A stretch of DNA of 23,119 bases from Larix sibirica. Lineage: Eukaryota > Streptophyta > Pinopsida > Pinales > Pinaceae. The DNA lies in contig NWUY0300000521.1 in assembly GCA_004151065.3 (NCBI GenBank), positions 44,076-67,194 of the forward strand. Direction: 5' to 3'. The notes beneath the pieces are model-generated. The model saw only the letters and a program-made list of their open reading frames with translations. It was not told the origin of the DNA and did not search any database. Positions 9,140-20,202 of this stretch are shown in pieces. Within the stretch, counting starts at the first letter, position 1, and every line of letters begins with the position of its first letter. Both the position numbers and the translations under genes were made by a program.

Positions 9140-9304
9140 AATGACGAGACTTTCAAAAACACTAATACCAACCTAGTTACACAACATTTTATGCACAGTA
9201 CATAAGAGCTTCATTTTCAACTGGAGAGGAAAACCCTATGAGGATAAAATTCCAGATTTCAGTAAATTTTACAATGACTAACATAGACGGACACTTACAA
9301 AGCT

Positions 9305-9559
9305 ATGCCCACTTCTTTTAGAGTAGGTTTAACAAGGCATTGCATAAATATCTTGCACCCAAAAAGAGTGTGTTTTTCCTGGTTCCACACCCAAACTCCC
9401 TCACAAAGTGAACAAAGCACAACCATCTTTTTCTTCCTATTGCTACTCTTATTTTTGGTTCTTCTATGTCCACAATGGATCCTTACAACATATGAAGAAT
9501 GGATGAATAATCGTTATTGTAGCTGGCCTCCAAGGTATTTATCCTCCTTGTACTTGTAA
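9305..9559 (+). other. Doubtful 84-aa open frame with a hydrophobic stretch
   Basis: The translation has a Phe/Leu run (IFFFLLLLLFLVLLC) at about residues 41-55, preceded by a polar, Cys/His-containing part and followed by WILTTYEEWMNNRY. A poly-T/C-rich tract coding for the hydrophobic run can occur by chance. There is no family resemblance, no supporting promoter or poly(A) signal, and the surroundings are duplicated non-coding DNA. I list it only so the stretch is described. Confidence 0.15.
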
Positions 9560-9640
9560 AAACTACTAATCACCATGCCTTCTTTGACCACATATATAGA
9601 CCCTCTCTTGCTCTCAACTCTCTGCTACAATAATTTATTA

Positions 9641-9789
9641 GTGTGATGGAATTACAATGATAGAATTACTATGAGAAATACAGTATTCTCTGTGCATTTG
9701 CAGGTTTTTTTTGTTTCAGAGAGTGTGATGGAATTACTATGAGAAATACAGTATCTATGTGCATTTGCAGGTTTTTTTTGTTTCAGAGT
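9641..9789 (+). repeat. Tandem duplication, units of about 82 and 67 bp
   Basis: Both units begin GTGTGATGGAATTAC and end GCATTTGCAGG, then TTTTTTTTGTTTCAGAG. The first (9641-9722) contains a small extra internal copy of GAATTAC and one TCTC insertion relative to the second (9723-9789). Confidence 0.85.
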
Positions 9790-10019
9790 GTAGGGAATAT
9801 GCATTATAATGCATATGAGATATAAAATGAATATGTGTTAGCATATGCATTATGCTTGACTAGATCAAATTATCACTGAAATTTAAAATTTCTCATTCTA
9901 TCCTTATCCTTGACCATTATGAAGACCAAACATAATTAAGACAAAATCAAACATATTTTTACAATCATATAATTTTGAAAACAGTAACACATGACCAAAC
10001 ATATAATGTTGTTAATATG

Positions 10020-12235
10020 CCTTTAGGGATTGCACACTGCATATGTGTATTGATGCCTTCATAATGCATTGAAATTGGTGGGGGGATGAAATCTAGGGCT
10101 TGATGGCCTCAATAATGATCCTTAGGCTCAAGGGCCATGGACAAGGCCTCAAACCACCACACATGACCTCAACAAGGAATCTTTTTCCTCCCATTGAGAA
10201 TATAAGCATATTTAGGAGGTATTGTGCACCATAAACAGGTATTAGGGCCATAACAATGGTTGGGGGATGAAATCAAGGGCTTATGGCCCTGAATAATTAT
10301 CCTTGGGCGCAAGGGCCATGGATGAGGCCTCAAAATACCACACATGACTGTTGTAGGGGATCTTTGGACTCCCATTGAGAATATGAGCATTGTTAGGAGG
10401 TATTGTACACCATAAACATGTATCAGGGCCATGACAAAGGCTGGGGGATGAGATGAAGGGCCTATGAACTTGCATAATGATCCTTGGGATCAAGGGCCAT
10501 GAATGCGGCCTCAAACTACCGCACATGAGCTCTATAGGGAATCTTTGACCTCCCACTGAGAATATGAGTGTTCTTAGTAATTATTGTGCACCATAAACAC
10601 GTATCAAGGCTATGAAAATGGTTGTGGGATGAGATCAAGGACCTATGACCCTAAATAATGATCCTCGGGCTCAAGATCCATGGATGAGGACTCAAACTAC
10701 CACACATGACATTTATAATGGATCTTTGGACTCCTGTTGAGAATATGAGCATTGTTAGGAGGTATTGCACACCATAAACATGTATTGGGGCCATGAAAAT
10801 GGTTGGGGGATGAAATTGAGGGCCTATGGCCTTGACTAATGATCCTTGGGATCAAGGGCCATAGACGAGGCCTCAAAATACCACACATGATCTATGTAGG
10901 GGATATTTTCCCTACTATTGAGAATATGAGCATCATTACAAGGTATTGCGAACCATGAACATGTATTTGGTCCATGACAATGGTTGGGGAATGAAATCAA
11001 GAGATCATGACTCTGAATAACAATCCTTGGGCTAAAGATCCATGGATGAGGCCTCAAAATACCTCTATAGTAGATCTTTGGACTCCCATTGAGAATATGA
11101 GCATCATTAGGAGGCATTGTACACCACAAACAATATGTATTGAAGTCATGGCAATGATTAGGGGATAAAATGAAGGGCTGATAGCCATAAATAATTATCC
11201 TTGAGCTCAAGGGCCATGGACGAGGCCTCAAACTACCACACACAACCTATATAGGGGATATTTGGATTCTCAATGAGAATATGAGCATTGTTAGGAGGTA
11301 TTGTGCAACACAAACAAGTATCAATGCTGTGATAATGATTGGGGGATGAAATCAAGGGCCTTTGACCCTAGATAATGATCCTTGGGATTAAAGGCCATAG
11401 AGGAGACCTCAAACTACCACACATGATCCCTAGAGGGTATATTTGTCCTCCCATTAAGAATATTATCATCGTTAGGAAGTATTGTGCAACATAAACACAT
11501 ATTAGGGCCATGACAATGGCTGGGGAATGAAATCAAGGGATTATGGATCTAAATAATGATCCTCGTTCTCAAGGGCCATGGAATAGACCTTAAAATACTA
11601 CACATGACCTTTACAATGGATATTTCCCTCCCCATTAATAATATGAGCATTGTTAGGGGTAATGTGCACCACAAACATGTATGACAACCATGACAATGTC
11701 TGGGGGATGAAATTAAGGGTCTATGGCCACAAATAATGATCCTTGGGCTCAAGGGCCTTGGGAAAGCCCTCAAAATACCACACATGACCTTTCTCTAGCA
11801 ACCTATTGAGAATATGATCATTGTTAGGAGGAATTGTGTAGCATAAACATGTGCGCGAGCCATGAAAATGGTTGGGGAATGAAATAAAGGGCCTATGGCC
11901 TTGAATAATGACCCTCGATCTCAAGGGCCATGGAAAGGGTATCAAACTAAAACACATGACCTCTATAGTAGAACTATGGACTCCCGTTGAGAATATGAGC
12001 ATTGCTAGGAGGTATTGTGCTCCATAAACATGTACCAATTCCTTGACAATGATTGGGATATGAAATCAATCACATGTTTCCCTTAATAATGATCCTTGAG
12101 TTCAAGCCACGTTCAAGCATCATAGATGAGGCATCAAACTACTACACATTCCCTATGTAGGGAATCTATGGCTTGCAATTGAGAATATGATCATTTATAG
12201 AGGTATTGTGCACCATAAACATGTATGAGGGCCAC
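10020..12235 (+). repeat. Satellite array: about 12 monomers of about 180 bp plus a partial unit
   Basis: Taking GGGGATGAAAT as the phase mark, monomers start near 10081, 10262, 10443, 10624, 10805, 10986, 11161, 11341, 11522, 11702, 11874 and 12054. Spacing is mostly 180-181 bp, with two shorter units of about 175 and 172. A partial unit precedes the first, and homology fades after about 12235. Each monomer holds GGATGAAATCAAGGGCC, ATAATGATCCTTGGG, CTCAAGGGCCATGG, CACACATGAC, TGAGAATATGAGCATT and GTATTGTGCACCATAAACA. Copies differ throughout, so the array is not newly amplified. Reverse-strand open frames are abundant, but a 181-bp period shifts the frame from unit to unit, which argues against coding. 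Monomers of about 180 bp are common in plant satellites. Confidence 0.95.
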
Positions 12236-12239
12236 AAGC

Positions 12240-13082
12240 CTTCACAAAAAGGATTCATAGAACTTCAAAGGTAGTTATTAAGCATAGACAGAAAAGTATT
12301 CCTAAATCAAATATTTATTTAATCATGGAATCACTATATGACATAAATTAACCGTAAAATAAGTATTGATCCATCTAGGTGGCTTTCTCAAATTGTCTAT
12401 ATGCAAAAGGTTGAAATGGACATAGTGCACTTATGCTAACTATTAGAGTTTTTTTTTATGTGTGAGGGGGTTGTACTTAAGAAGATATCCTTTTCCCAAC
12501 TCCCTTCAACCATTTTGTCAATATCACCAATCACATCACCATAAAGGTAGAGAGAATGGAGAGAGTAATAACATTATTGGACCCACAACATACCATCACA
12601 TTAGATTTACAAATACTATTGGCTAGTCTACATAGTGTTTTAGGAAAAAAATCCTCTCAATCTTTGACCAAGAAATAATTGATGGGATCTTATTATTGTA
12701 GACCCAAAACCTAAACAATATGGGGTTAGGGCACCCCCAAGGATCATGGTCACTTAGTTACAATATGGACATAAATCCATATGTGCATTCCTAGATTGAG
12801 TTTATCGTGCATATAATTTAGGGCCTACAAAATGCATATATTGATTCAAACTTTGGGTGGGATAAAGTATTCAACTTTAAAATATCATGATCTTTGTAGC
12901 CAATGGGCTTGGTTAGGAATTAGGTTTGACTTAATGAACCTAATGGCTAGATGAAAATGAAGAAGCTTGTATATTAGATTCTAAATACTTTTTTTCCTAA
13001 AAATATGCTTGTTTTCATTTTTAAAAATTTCCTTATCATGATTCCAAAATACAATGCTCTATTGTTTCTATTATACTTAACC
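12240..13082. other. Non-coding stretch
   Basis: No recognisable gene is present. On the reverse strand about 12480-12560 reads as a short Asp/Gly-containing peptide stretch, but it is too short to identify. Nothing else stands out. Confidence 0.5.
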
Positions 13083-13100
13083 GTGTGTGTGTGTGTGTGT
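13083..13100. repeat. (GT)9 microsatellite
   Basis: There are nine uninterrupted GT dinucleotides. A short (ACT)n/(AAT)n-like run, ACTACTACTAATAATAA, follows at about 13131. Confidence 0.95.
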
Positions 13101-15560
13101 TGCACTAGTAGAAAGTGATCTATACATAATACTACTACTAATAATAAATTTCATTATGTTACACCCCTAAAGTGTGATGTGTGCACACAACATCATTTCA
13201 AGGATTATTGGCATTAATATTTTATAATAATAAAAAAAACATCAAGAACAATTAAGGAAAATTAGTCTTTTATTAGTTCTGACTATCCTTTAAAACTCTA
13301 CAAAATTTCATAAATAAATGCTATCAATTAATTCTTATGTTGGTGTGCATGGACGCACATGCTATCTTGTGCAAAAATTTACTTTTAGAAAAACTCAAAT
13401 TTTAAACAATTACACAAATTTTTCGTAACCTCAAATTGTATGACAAAGTCATATATTTCCTATTTTTTCAATTTTATGTGGCAACTAAAGTGTCCTAAAA
13501 AATATCATGACTGTGAATTATCCATATGTTACATTTTTTTTACAATTTGCTTCACACCACAACTCTGTGGTACATTAATTAATGTACATGTGTGAAAAAC
13601 ACCAAAGATTAATGATATATTAACTAATTATTTACAGTGTTAGGTTAGCTCTGCATTATTATATTTTGGGATGATTAACACCAAGGGATTACAGTGCTAT
13701 ATGTAGTGCTCTAAGTTGACATTTGTAGTGATTTATACTATGTATAGCACTAAATTTGAATTACATAGTCATATCATTGTTATTTTAAAAGAATACTTTG
13801 ATATTAGATTTACATGTTTTTCTAATAAATTTTTTATTTGAACCAAGCACAAGCACCGTGGATGAATTATTTGATTTTTCCGCCTTGTAGGCATGCTAGA
13901 GGGATTCATTGGTACATACTTGTCTTCTAGTTGAAAATTCACTACGTGGAGTAAAATTTCATTATTGATACATTTTCTATCAATGATTCATAGATTTACT
14001 TAAGCTCAAATTCATTTCATTATGTGTTAGAATTGTTCATTGTGTTGGAGTTAATCCTCCATATAATCATGCAATATTTTATAGTTAAAACTATAAATAT
14101 CACTTAAACACCATATACACGACAACTAAATGTACTCGACTCATTTGTTTTATTATGAATCCTACGGGTTATGGACCCACCATGCCCTCTATGTGCCACT
14201 CTAATTTTCCATAGAATATCAAAACCCAATTTACCTACACATATTAATATATTGCATCACTCTATGTATGAATTTTTTAACATGCATGTAAAATATTCTT
14301 TATTATTTCAATCAATTTATGTTTTTACTATGATTAGAATACATTATACCATAAATTCAACTAGAAACTCACTTTTACAAAGTTGCTCAAATTTAACATA
14401 ATTGAACACCTCAAAATAGAAAATGAGGGCTTTATGTATCATCCGACCTGGTAAAAAACATGATTGAAAACATTAGTTATGGAAAATTTATGAGATTATA
14501 ATTCAACCACCTTTTTGTGCCCAAGAATGGCCAACAACCAAACAATCCTCTATTGATATCCAGCTCTAGTTTATAGTTGGTTTCCTTCATCCACAATTCA
14601 TTGCCCGAAATACATCAAATGGAACATTGCTTTTGATATCTTGTATTAGTCTTATATAACTTTTGTTTCTTTGTAAAATAATTAGGTGTTACAACACCAT
14701 TAAATTTGAACTATGTCAAAATCACTTTGTTTTAATAAATGCAAAGGTTCATTGAATCTTGTAAATATTTTTGTACATCCAAATATGTTATCAACACTAT
14801 AGAGTCATTATGCATCCTAGTGGTAATTTGTACACCATTATATGTTGATAAATCTCTCGCAAAGTGAACACGATTTATTTTTGTGTGGTTGAGGTTAGTC
14901 TTCTTATGTACTATAATTTGTTCATTGCAAGGTATTCCCGCCAACATAGACATGGTTCTACAACAACCTATGTTTCTCTCTTGATTGATATAAATCCATA
15001 TATAAATTGAGATATTAAAATGAAATAGTTGAAAATGGATTAGAAATGAAACTCCTTGAGATTGCAATATCGAATTCATGAACTCTTATAAGATAAATGG
15101 CACATATATAATGATGGCTCCCATGGAGAAGCGTTACATCAATGAATATAAAGATGGTTTGTGTTAACAAAACTATACAACAATATGTGCATACACAAAT
15201 GTTGGACATGTAGGGGAAGTTAAATTTTGTTTCATATCATACTCGCATAGGTAAGAAAATATTTCGAAGGTAAACTCTACGAGGACATGTTTTGTTGTAG
15301 GAAAAGGTATATTTATCTATGCAGATGAGGTAATTGAAGGTGTAATCATGTAGTTGAGGTTCCAAAATACATGATTTATTCAAATATCCCACTAATATTC
15401 AGGGGTTAGAATATTTTTGTATCCATGGCCTCAGTGGTAGGTGTTTGACCCTTTGGATGAGGGGCATCATTGCTATCATTTTTATTTTCCCAAGCTTCAA
15501 TAGAGGGTTGTGCTTGTGTTCATAACCGTTTTTGACTTGGCAAGACTTAGTATTCATTTT
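13101..15560. other. Non-coding stretch with an 18-bp palindrome
   Basis: The perfect palindrome GTACATTAATTAATGTAC lies at 13570-13587. Open frames at 14171-14401 (+), 14732-15079 (-) and 15015-15209 (-) translate to Ile/Asn/Tyr-rich peptides without motifs, typical of AT-rich chance frames. I call no gene here. Confidence 0.5.
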
Positions 15561-15637
15561 GTCATTATAGACCTACAAAACTTGCAAAAATCATGTCTTA
15601 TTGGACATGATTTTTATAGGTTTTGTAGGCCTATGAC
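15561..15637. repeat. Long foldback: inverted repeat of about 34 bp with 6-nt loop
   Basis: The arm at 15561-15597, ending GCAAAAATCATGTC, pairs with the arm at 15604-15637, starting GACATGATTTTTATAGG; the loop is TTATTG. CCTACAAAAC in one arm faces GTTTTGTAGG in the other. One arm has a 3-base bulge and there are a few mismatches. Weaker pairing goes on outward (AGACTTAG...GTCAT against ATGAC...AAGTCT). It could be a foldback transposon relic or a hairpin-RNA locus. Confidence 0.8.
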
Positions 15638-15902
15638 GAAAAAAAAAGTCTAGTGCATTTAGATGTTGTGTATGCTTAGTTTAAGTTGTTTTTATATTTT
15701 TACCTATAAAATGGTGCATGATGATATGGAATTTTAACTCTAATACAAAAAAAAACTCCAACATGAAAATAATTTGAGCAAAATAACTTTGTGAAGCATT
15801 AAATCACATATGAGAAAACATATTGCTAAACATAATGAAATTAACGCCAATGCAAAGTGAATTTTCAAATTAAAGACAAATCTTCCATCCACAAAGAACT
15901 CT

Positions 15903-16036
15903 TTGTTATATATTCAACTGGTCACCATTGTTATATATTCAATTGGTTACCACTGACCATACATTATATAGATTACGTCTTATTCCATGGTTATGACTCG
16001 ATTAGCCATACATCATATAGATTAAGTCTTATTCCA
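15903..16036 (+). repeat. Two neighbouring tandem duplications (periods 25 and 49 bp)
   Basis: TTGTTATATATTCAACTGGT (15903) and TTGTTATATATTCAATTGGT (15928) form the first pair. CCATACATTATATAGATTAC (15957) and CCATACATCATATAGATTAA (16006), both continuing GTCTTATTCCA, form the second. A 63-aa forward frame over this region is made of these repeats and is not a gene. Confidence 0.8.
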
Positions 16037-16039
16037 CAA

Positions 16040-17180
16040 AATATATAATAAAAAAAGAATTGTTGCATAATCATGCCTTTCATTCATGCAACATGTGGGT
16101 ACTCATGCCTTTCTTTTATGCAAGGTGCATGTATATCATAACAAGGAAAAAATATTAAATTCACATTAATTGTATTCCTTTGAGTGGATATTATAGGATT
16201 TTTCCACATATATAACCCTAATTTTTGTTACCAACTAACTCAGTGAACTATGAATGGTATAAAATGAGTCCAAATGTCGGATAAAGGGAAACTGATCAAT
16301 TTAGCACTCTTATGTTTGAGTTTTATTTAGATATTCTTCTTGTATTTTTATCATCATTCCCTTCTATAAGATTCCCTATTCCTATAATTGATCATCTTGA
16401 TGAGAATTGAGACTTAGTCCCCAATGACTTTCCCATTCATGAATAGCAAGGAGTTATGAAGTGGGATTCAAAACATTAGGTGATCCTAGAAGTAGGAATA
16501 TGGATTTGGGTGACAAAGGTGTTGATAGATAGTTATTAGATATATTTATGCTTGATTTTCAAATTATTAATAAAGTGTGAAGATCTCACCCCCCTAAAAT
16601 TGGCAGAGAAGTGTTTAATTAATTGAATTTGAATATTCATTTGATGGTGGAATTTAAATCTATTGATAGGTTAATTAAGATCATTACATAAGTAAATTCA
16701 TGTTTCTATAATGATTTATATTATTATGACCAGGAGGATTTAACGAAGGTTGTTTGCTGTTTCTTCTGAGCAGATCATTAAAATTAGTTGGAGCAATGAA
16801 TATTTTATCGTATTTGTGTACAAAGTATTTGTGAAGAACAATCATCTGGATACCAGTATATTTTTGTTTTCTCATTTATTTAAGTAGTTATGCTATATAT
16901 AACTTACTAATTTTGGAAATTAGATTGGTATCTTCTATCTTCTCTAGTAGTAACTTCACCCTAGTCAATGGGGATTATTCTCTCTAACAAAACCGATGAC
17001 TCCACTTGGGAATAGATTTATTTGAGTTATTCCTATTAGGGTCTTTTTTCTTGGGTTTCTAGCTTTTAAAAGCTTGGATTGGTTAGCTAGTTGTAAATTT
17101 TTCTTGTTTTCTTACTACATTACCCATTTATGAAGTTTTGAATCCTTTACCCCTCATTTTTTGCTACACTTGCACTTGTC
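16040..17180. other. Non-coding stretch, possibly old retroelement sequence
   Basis: No coherent frame is present. The right end of this stretch is followed by TGGTAATAGAACCAAG (17183-17198), which matches 9 of the first 12 bases of the tRNA-iMet-type primer-binding site TGGTATCAGAGC. That would be the inner edge of an LTR. I find no matching LTR pair, so this is only a hint. Confidence 0.3.
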
Positions 17181-17411
17181 AGTGGTAATAGAACCAAGTT
17201 TCGTCACCTTTTCCTCACTAAAAGCACAAGTACACAAACTTTTCCTTAAAGAAAAGCATGATGTTGAGTAAAGTTGTCATCAATGTCAACATGGTCAAGA
17301 GATTTGTTGAGGTCATTGATGTCAAAGATTTGATGATGGAATAAAAGATCGACAACGATGAGGAGGCCATAATAATGATGTGTCATTGATATTAATGATT
17401 GAAGATAATGT

Positions 17412-17476
17412 GGTACCATAATTGCATAGCTAGTACCGGAAGTAGTGGTACCAGAACTGTACAACTAGTATTGGAA
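17412..17476 (+). repeat. Direct repeat, 30-bp unit, period 35 bp
   Basis: GGTACCATAATTGCATAGCT (17412) and GGTACCAGAACTGTACAACT (17447), each continuing AGTAYYGGAA, form two diverged copies separated by GTAGT. Confidence 0.6.
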
Positions 17477-17663
17477 CCTTTCCTTGCACCGAAATTGCAA
17501 ATGTATGTTTGAACTACCAGAAGCATTGGATTCGAGTTTTTGGTGTTGACAAGTTTTGTTCGAGTCCACATATCCGATCTAAAATAAGAAGAGTTTGGTC
17601 CATGATTAACACAAAATGATCTATATGTTATCTGCTCGTGTCCAGGAAGCACGAGGGGGACAA

Positions 17664-17664
17664 N
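17664..17664. other. Undetermined base
   Basis: A single N follows GCACGAGGGGGACAA. Base composition becomes richer in C and G to its right (about 17750-18270), so this may be a join rather than a poor read. A 111-aa forward frame spans it (17638-17973) but has no recognisable content. Confidence 0.4.
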
Positions 17665-18270
17665 CCCTTACAAAATTTCCCTTTATATAGAGATCGTTCC
17701 CATTGGTCATGTCTATTACAATGCATAGGCCAAAAAAACCTAAGCTTACTCAAAATGATGCGGTTACTCGCCACCTTGCCTGTCGCCGTCGAAAGCTTGC
17801 ACTACTCGCTTCAGTATGCCTTGCTGGATCACTCATGGCTCACACGCCCTTCTGTCAGCTGCAGTCATCATAAAATGGTTACGACCACATCGTGGCCTAT
17901 CGCTTTCCATTCTTTTAGCCTTGTTGTCGCCATCTACCCATGGCTTAGCCTCCAACTATTTTCGCCACTCTGACTAACATGTCTCTTTCCTCTATCTCCA
18001 CACTGCTCCTTACCCAACTGTCGGGAATCCTAGAGTCAGTTACAGAAAATAGGCCGCTTTCATTTGCTCGACCTTACTTATACCTTTTTACCAAAGCTGC
18101 AGTGCCTTGACTCCACAATACTTACTACGCTTTTGACTTCACATTCTCGGACTGTGCTATCGACAAAACTATGCCATCTGAGCTGTCGCAGTCCGAACTG
18201 CCCATTTTCCAAAACTTGTACTTCATCAAAATTTTGCCCACTTGGACCATGCCCAACATATGTCACTTGA
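17665..18270. other. Unidentified stretch with higher GC than its flanks
   Basis: Short frames are open on both strands (forward 18064-18270, reverse 18078-18266), but neither translation shows a known motif. The composition differs from neighbours, suggesting inserted or degraded transposon or gene-derived DNA. I assign no identity. Confidence 0.3.
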
Positions 18271-20202
18271 TTATCTATCGAAATGCACTTTGTCTACATT
18301 CCCAAACTTTTTATAATATACCTCATACTCATTTTTCCTCCAATCACTAAATGTTGAGGGCATTGTAACTTTGGGATCTAGGATATACATTCTCATAGCA
18401 TCATTTTTATGGTTTTCTATAGTTAGCAATCTCTTTTCTATTTCTCCCACCTTCCTTCTGATATCTAAGACCAAGTTCACATTCCTTTCTCTTATAATCA
18501 TATATCTATTTTGAATATTTTTTGTACTAGGCCTACATAAGGTGAGGCTTGTGACACACGACATACTATGATTTCTAAAGAGGAGTAATGTGTGAACTTG
18601 ACTGGTGGCCCTTCTATCCTAATTGGTGGATTTTCTATCAACAATTAACTATCTTTGGATTTGATCACTCCCATCATTCACAAACAATGCCTTCTTTGAT
18701 CCTCCTCCTTTTATACTTTCCTTTTTTTAGGCACTTGTTCATCCCCATAAATTTCCATGTTTGTTTCAAGCTATTCAACTCCACTTTTCTTTCCTATTTC
18801 TACACCTATGACATCCTTCCCTTCCACACTACTCTAAATGGCTACTACCTATTCCCAACTTTCCATATTTGCAATTCTCTCCCACTTAGGTTTGGGAACA
18901 TAATTGTAGGGAATTTTTTTGTTTGCAACCCTTAACATGGAAATTATATGGTGAGGATCATAGGATCCTTTCTCTAATTTTTCCAAGTTCAACTAATTTA
19001 GGAGCTCTTCCATACATTGTGGGGAATTTAATCCTTTTACTTGGAATGGTCCCACCTCCTTGGGTAACCAAAATGTTCTTTGGTGTTTGAAATGTAGGAA
19101 ATGCATCTGGTTAGATATGAATCTTTGCATTATGTACTCCACGGTAAATATCCTGGGTGTGAGAAAAGCTAGAAACATGTAGGTATCCTCCTCAAAGCCA
19201 TATATTATCAAAATAGTGTAGTTTTTATATATAAACCAATCACCTAATTTCAAAGTAGGACTCAATTCTAACAGATTCTTGTTCTCTAGGAACATCCTTG
19301 GATGTGATGAGTTGTGCATCAAAGTGTAATTTATAGCCATAATCTTATTGGAAAACTTTGTGTAATTGGAGTTCAAAATTAGGTCATTCCATTCATATAC
19401 AAGCAACTGATTTCCACTCTCATCTGTGAGTTTCAAATTCAATCCTTTTTAGTGCTCATAATTTTGGTATAGGAACATATAGAACAAATAAGAATGGTTT
19501 CTAATTTATCTATTGCGGGGATCTCTTCCAAATATAAATGGATAGCTTGGGCCAAATATATACATAAATCAAACTTTGGAGGCAGAATCCTAAAGGCATG
19601 CGTTAAGGAGTGTAGGATCCCAAGGAGGGTATCATATACTTTGATATAATTTTCATACCCTAATATTGTGGATATTAAGGATATGGCCTTCTTGGAGTTT
19701 TCAAAAAATACCATTGTATCATAAGTGGAATTATAAGTAGGGATTGCAATCCCCCTTTCCAATGATAAGATAAACATTAATTCTTTTCAAGTGTCTTTAA
19801 GTATTGGTAGGAAGTGGAAAGGTTTTTCTCATTGAGGGCTTGTAGGGATAGGAAATTTGGAAAGCACAAGAGTTTACGGAATGCGTCAAGGCTTATCATG
19901 AACAAGGTTCTAGATAAATATAAGGAAAAGATTGTTCATTTGCTAGGGGAATATCAAATCGAACACCGGTTCATAAATGCGAGGAAATATACTGTATGCA
20001 GACAAAGATATTTGGCTATATTTGACTCACATAGGTGGAATGGGTATTGTCCAACAATGACCTGGGATTTAGCTTTACTGATAGTGTTTTTTAACTCAGA
20101 AGATATGACTACCGCATCAACAATATTGGTGTCATGATAATATACATGTTCATCCCCACAAAGTCTAGGATTTAACATCTTAACTTTGGATGAAGTGGAC
20201 AT
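18271..20202 (-). pseudogene. Disrupted gene of an unrecognised plant family
   Basis: Reverse-strand reading gives a long protein-like sequence split over frames. It starts with MSTSSKVKMLNPRLCGDE at 20202 and runs about 82 residues to 19954. After shifts near 19970, 19885 and 19785 it goes on as FILSLERGIAIPTYNS to a stop at 19439. A one-base shift in an A-run (19446-19450) leads into LNLKLTDESGNQLL, and this frame runs to an in-frame TAG at 18993. It stays open beyond that to about 18847 (YDPHHIISMLRVANKK). Broken frames follow, then a charged, helix-like C-terminal part (VLDIRRKVGEIEKRLLTIEN) ending at 18271. Protein-like composition across breaks, unlike the chance frames elsewhere, is the reason for the call. 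I have an unverified impression that similar sequences occur among conifer gene predictions. No function is known to me. Confidence 0.6.

Noticed and set aside
10169-12038. Reverse-strand open frames of 63-135 aa across the satellite
   Set aside because: They are translations of the repeat. The usual 181-bp spacing shifts frame between monomers, so no repeat protein is maintained, and no start, promoter or family supports them.
10020-12235. CRISPR array
   Set aside because: The units are contiguous 180-bp monomers without short identical repeats and unique spacers, and the DNA is plant.
18588-18935. 115-aa forward frame
   Set aside because: It lies opposite the reverse-strand pseudogene and reads as a Phe/Pro-rich shadow of it.
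19814-20137. 107-aa forward frame
   Set aside because: It overlaps the reverse-strand pseudogene, whose peptide content is more protein-like, and I recognise no family in this frame.
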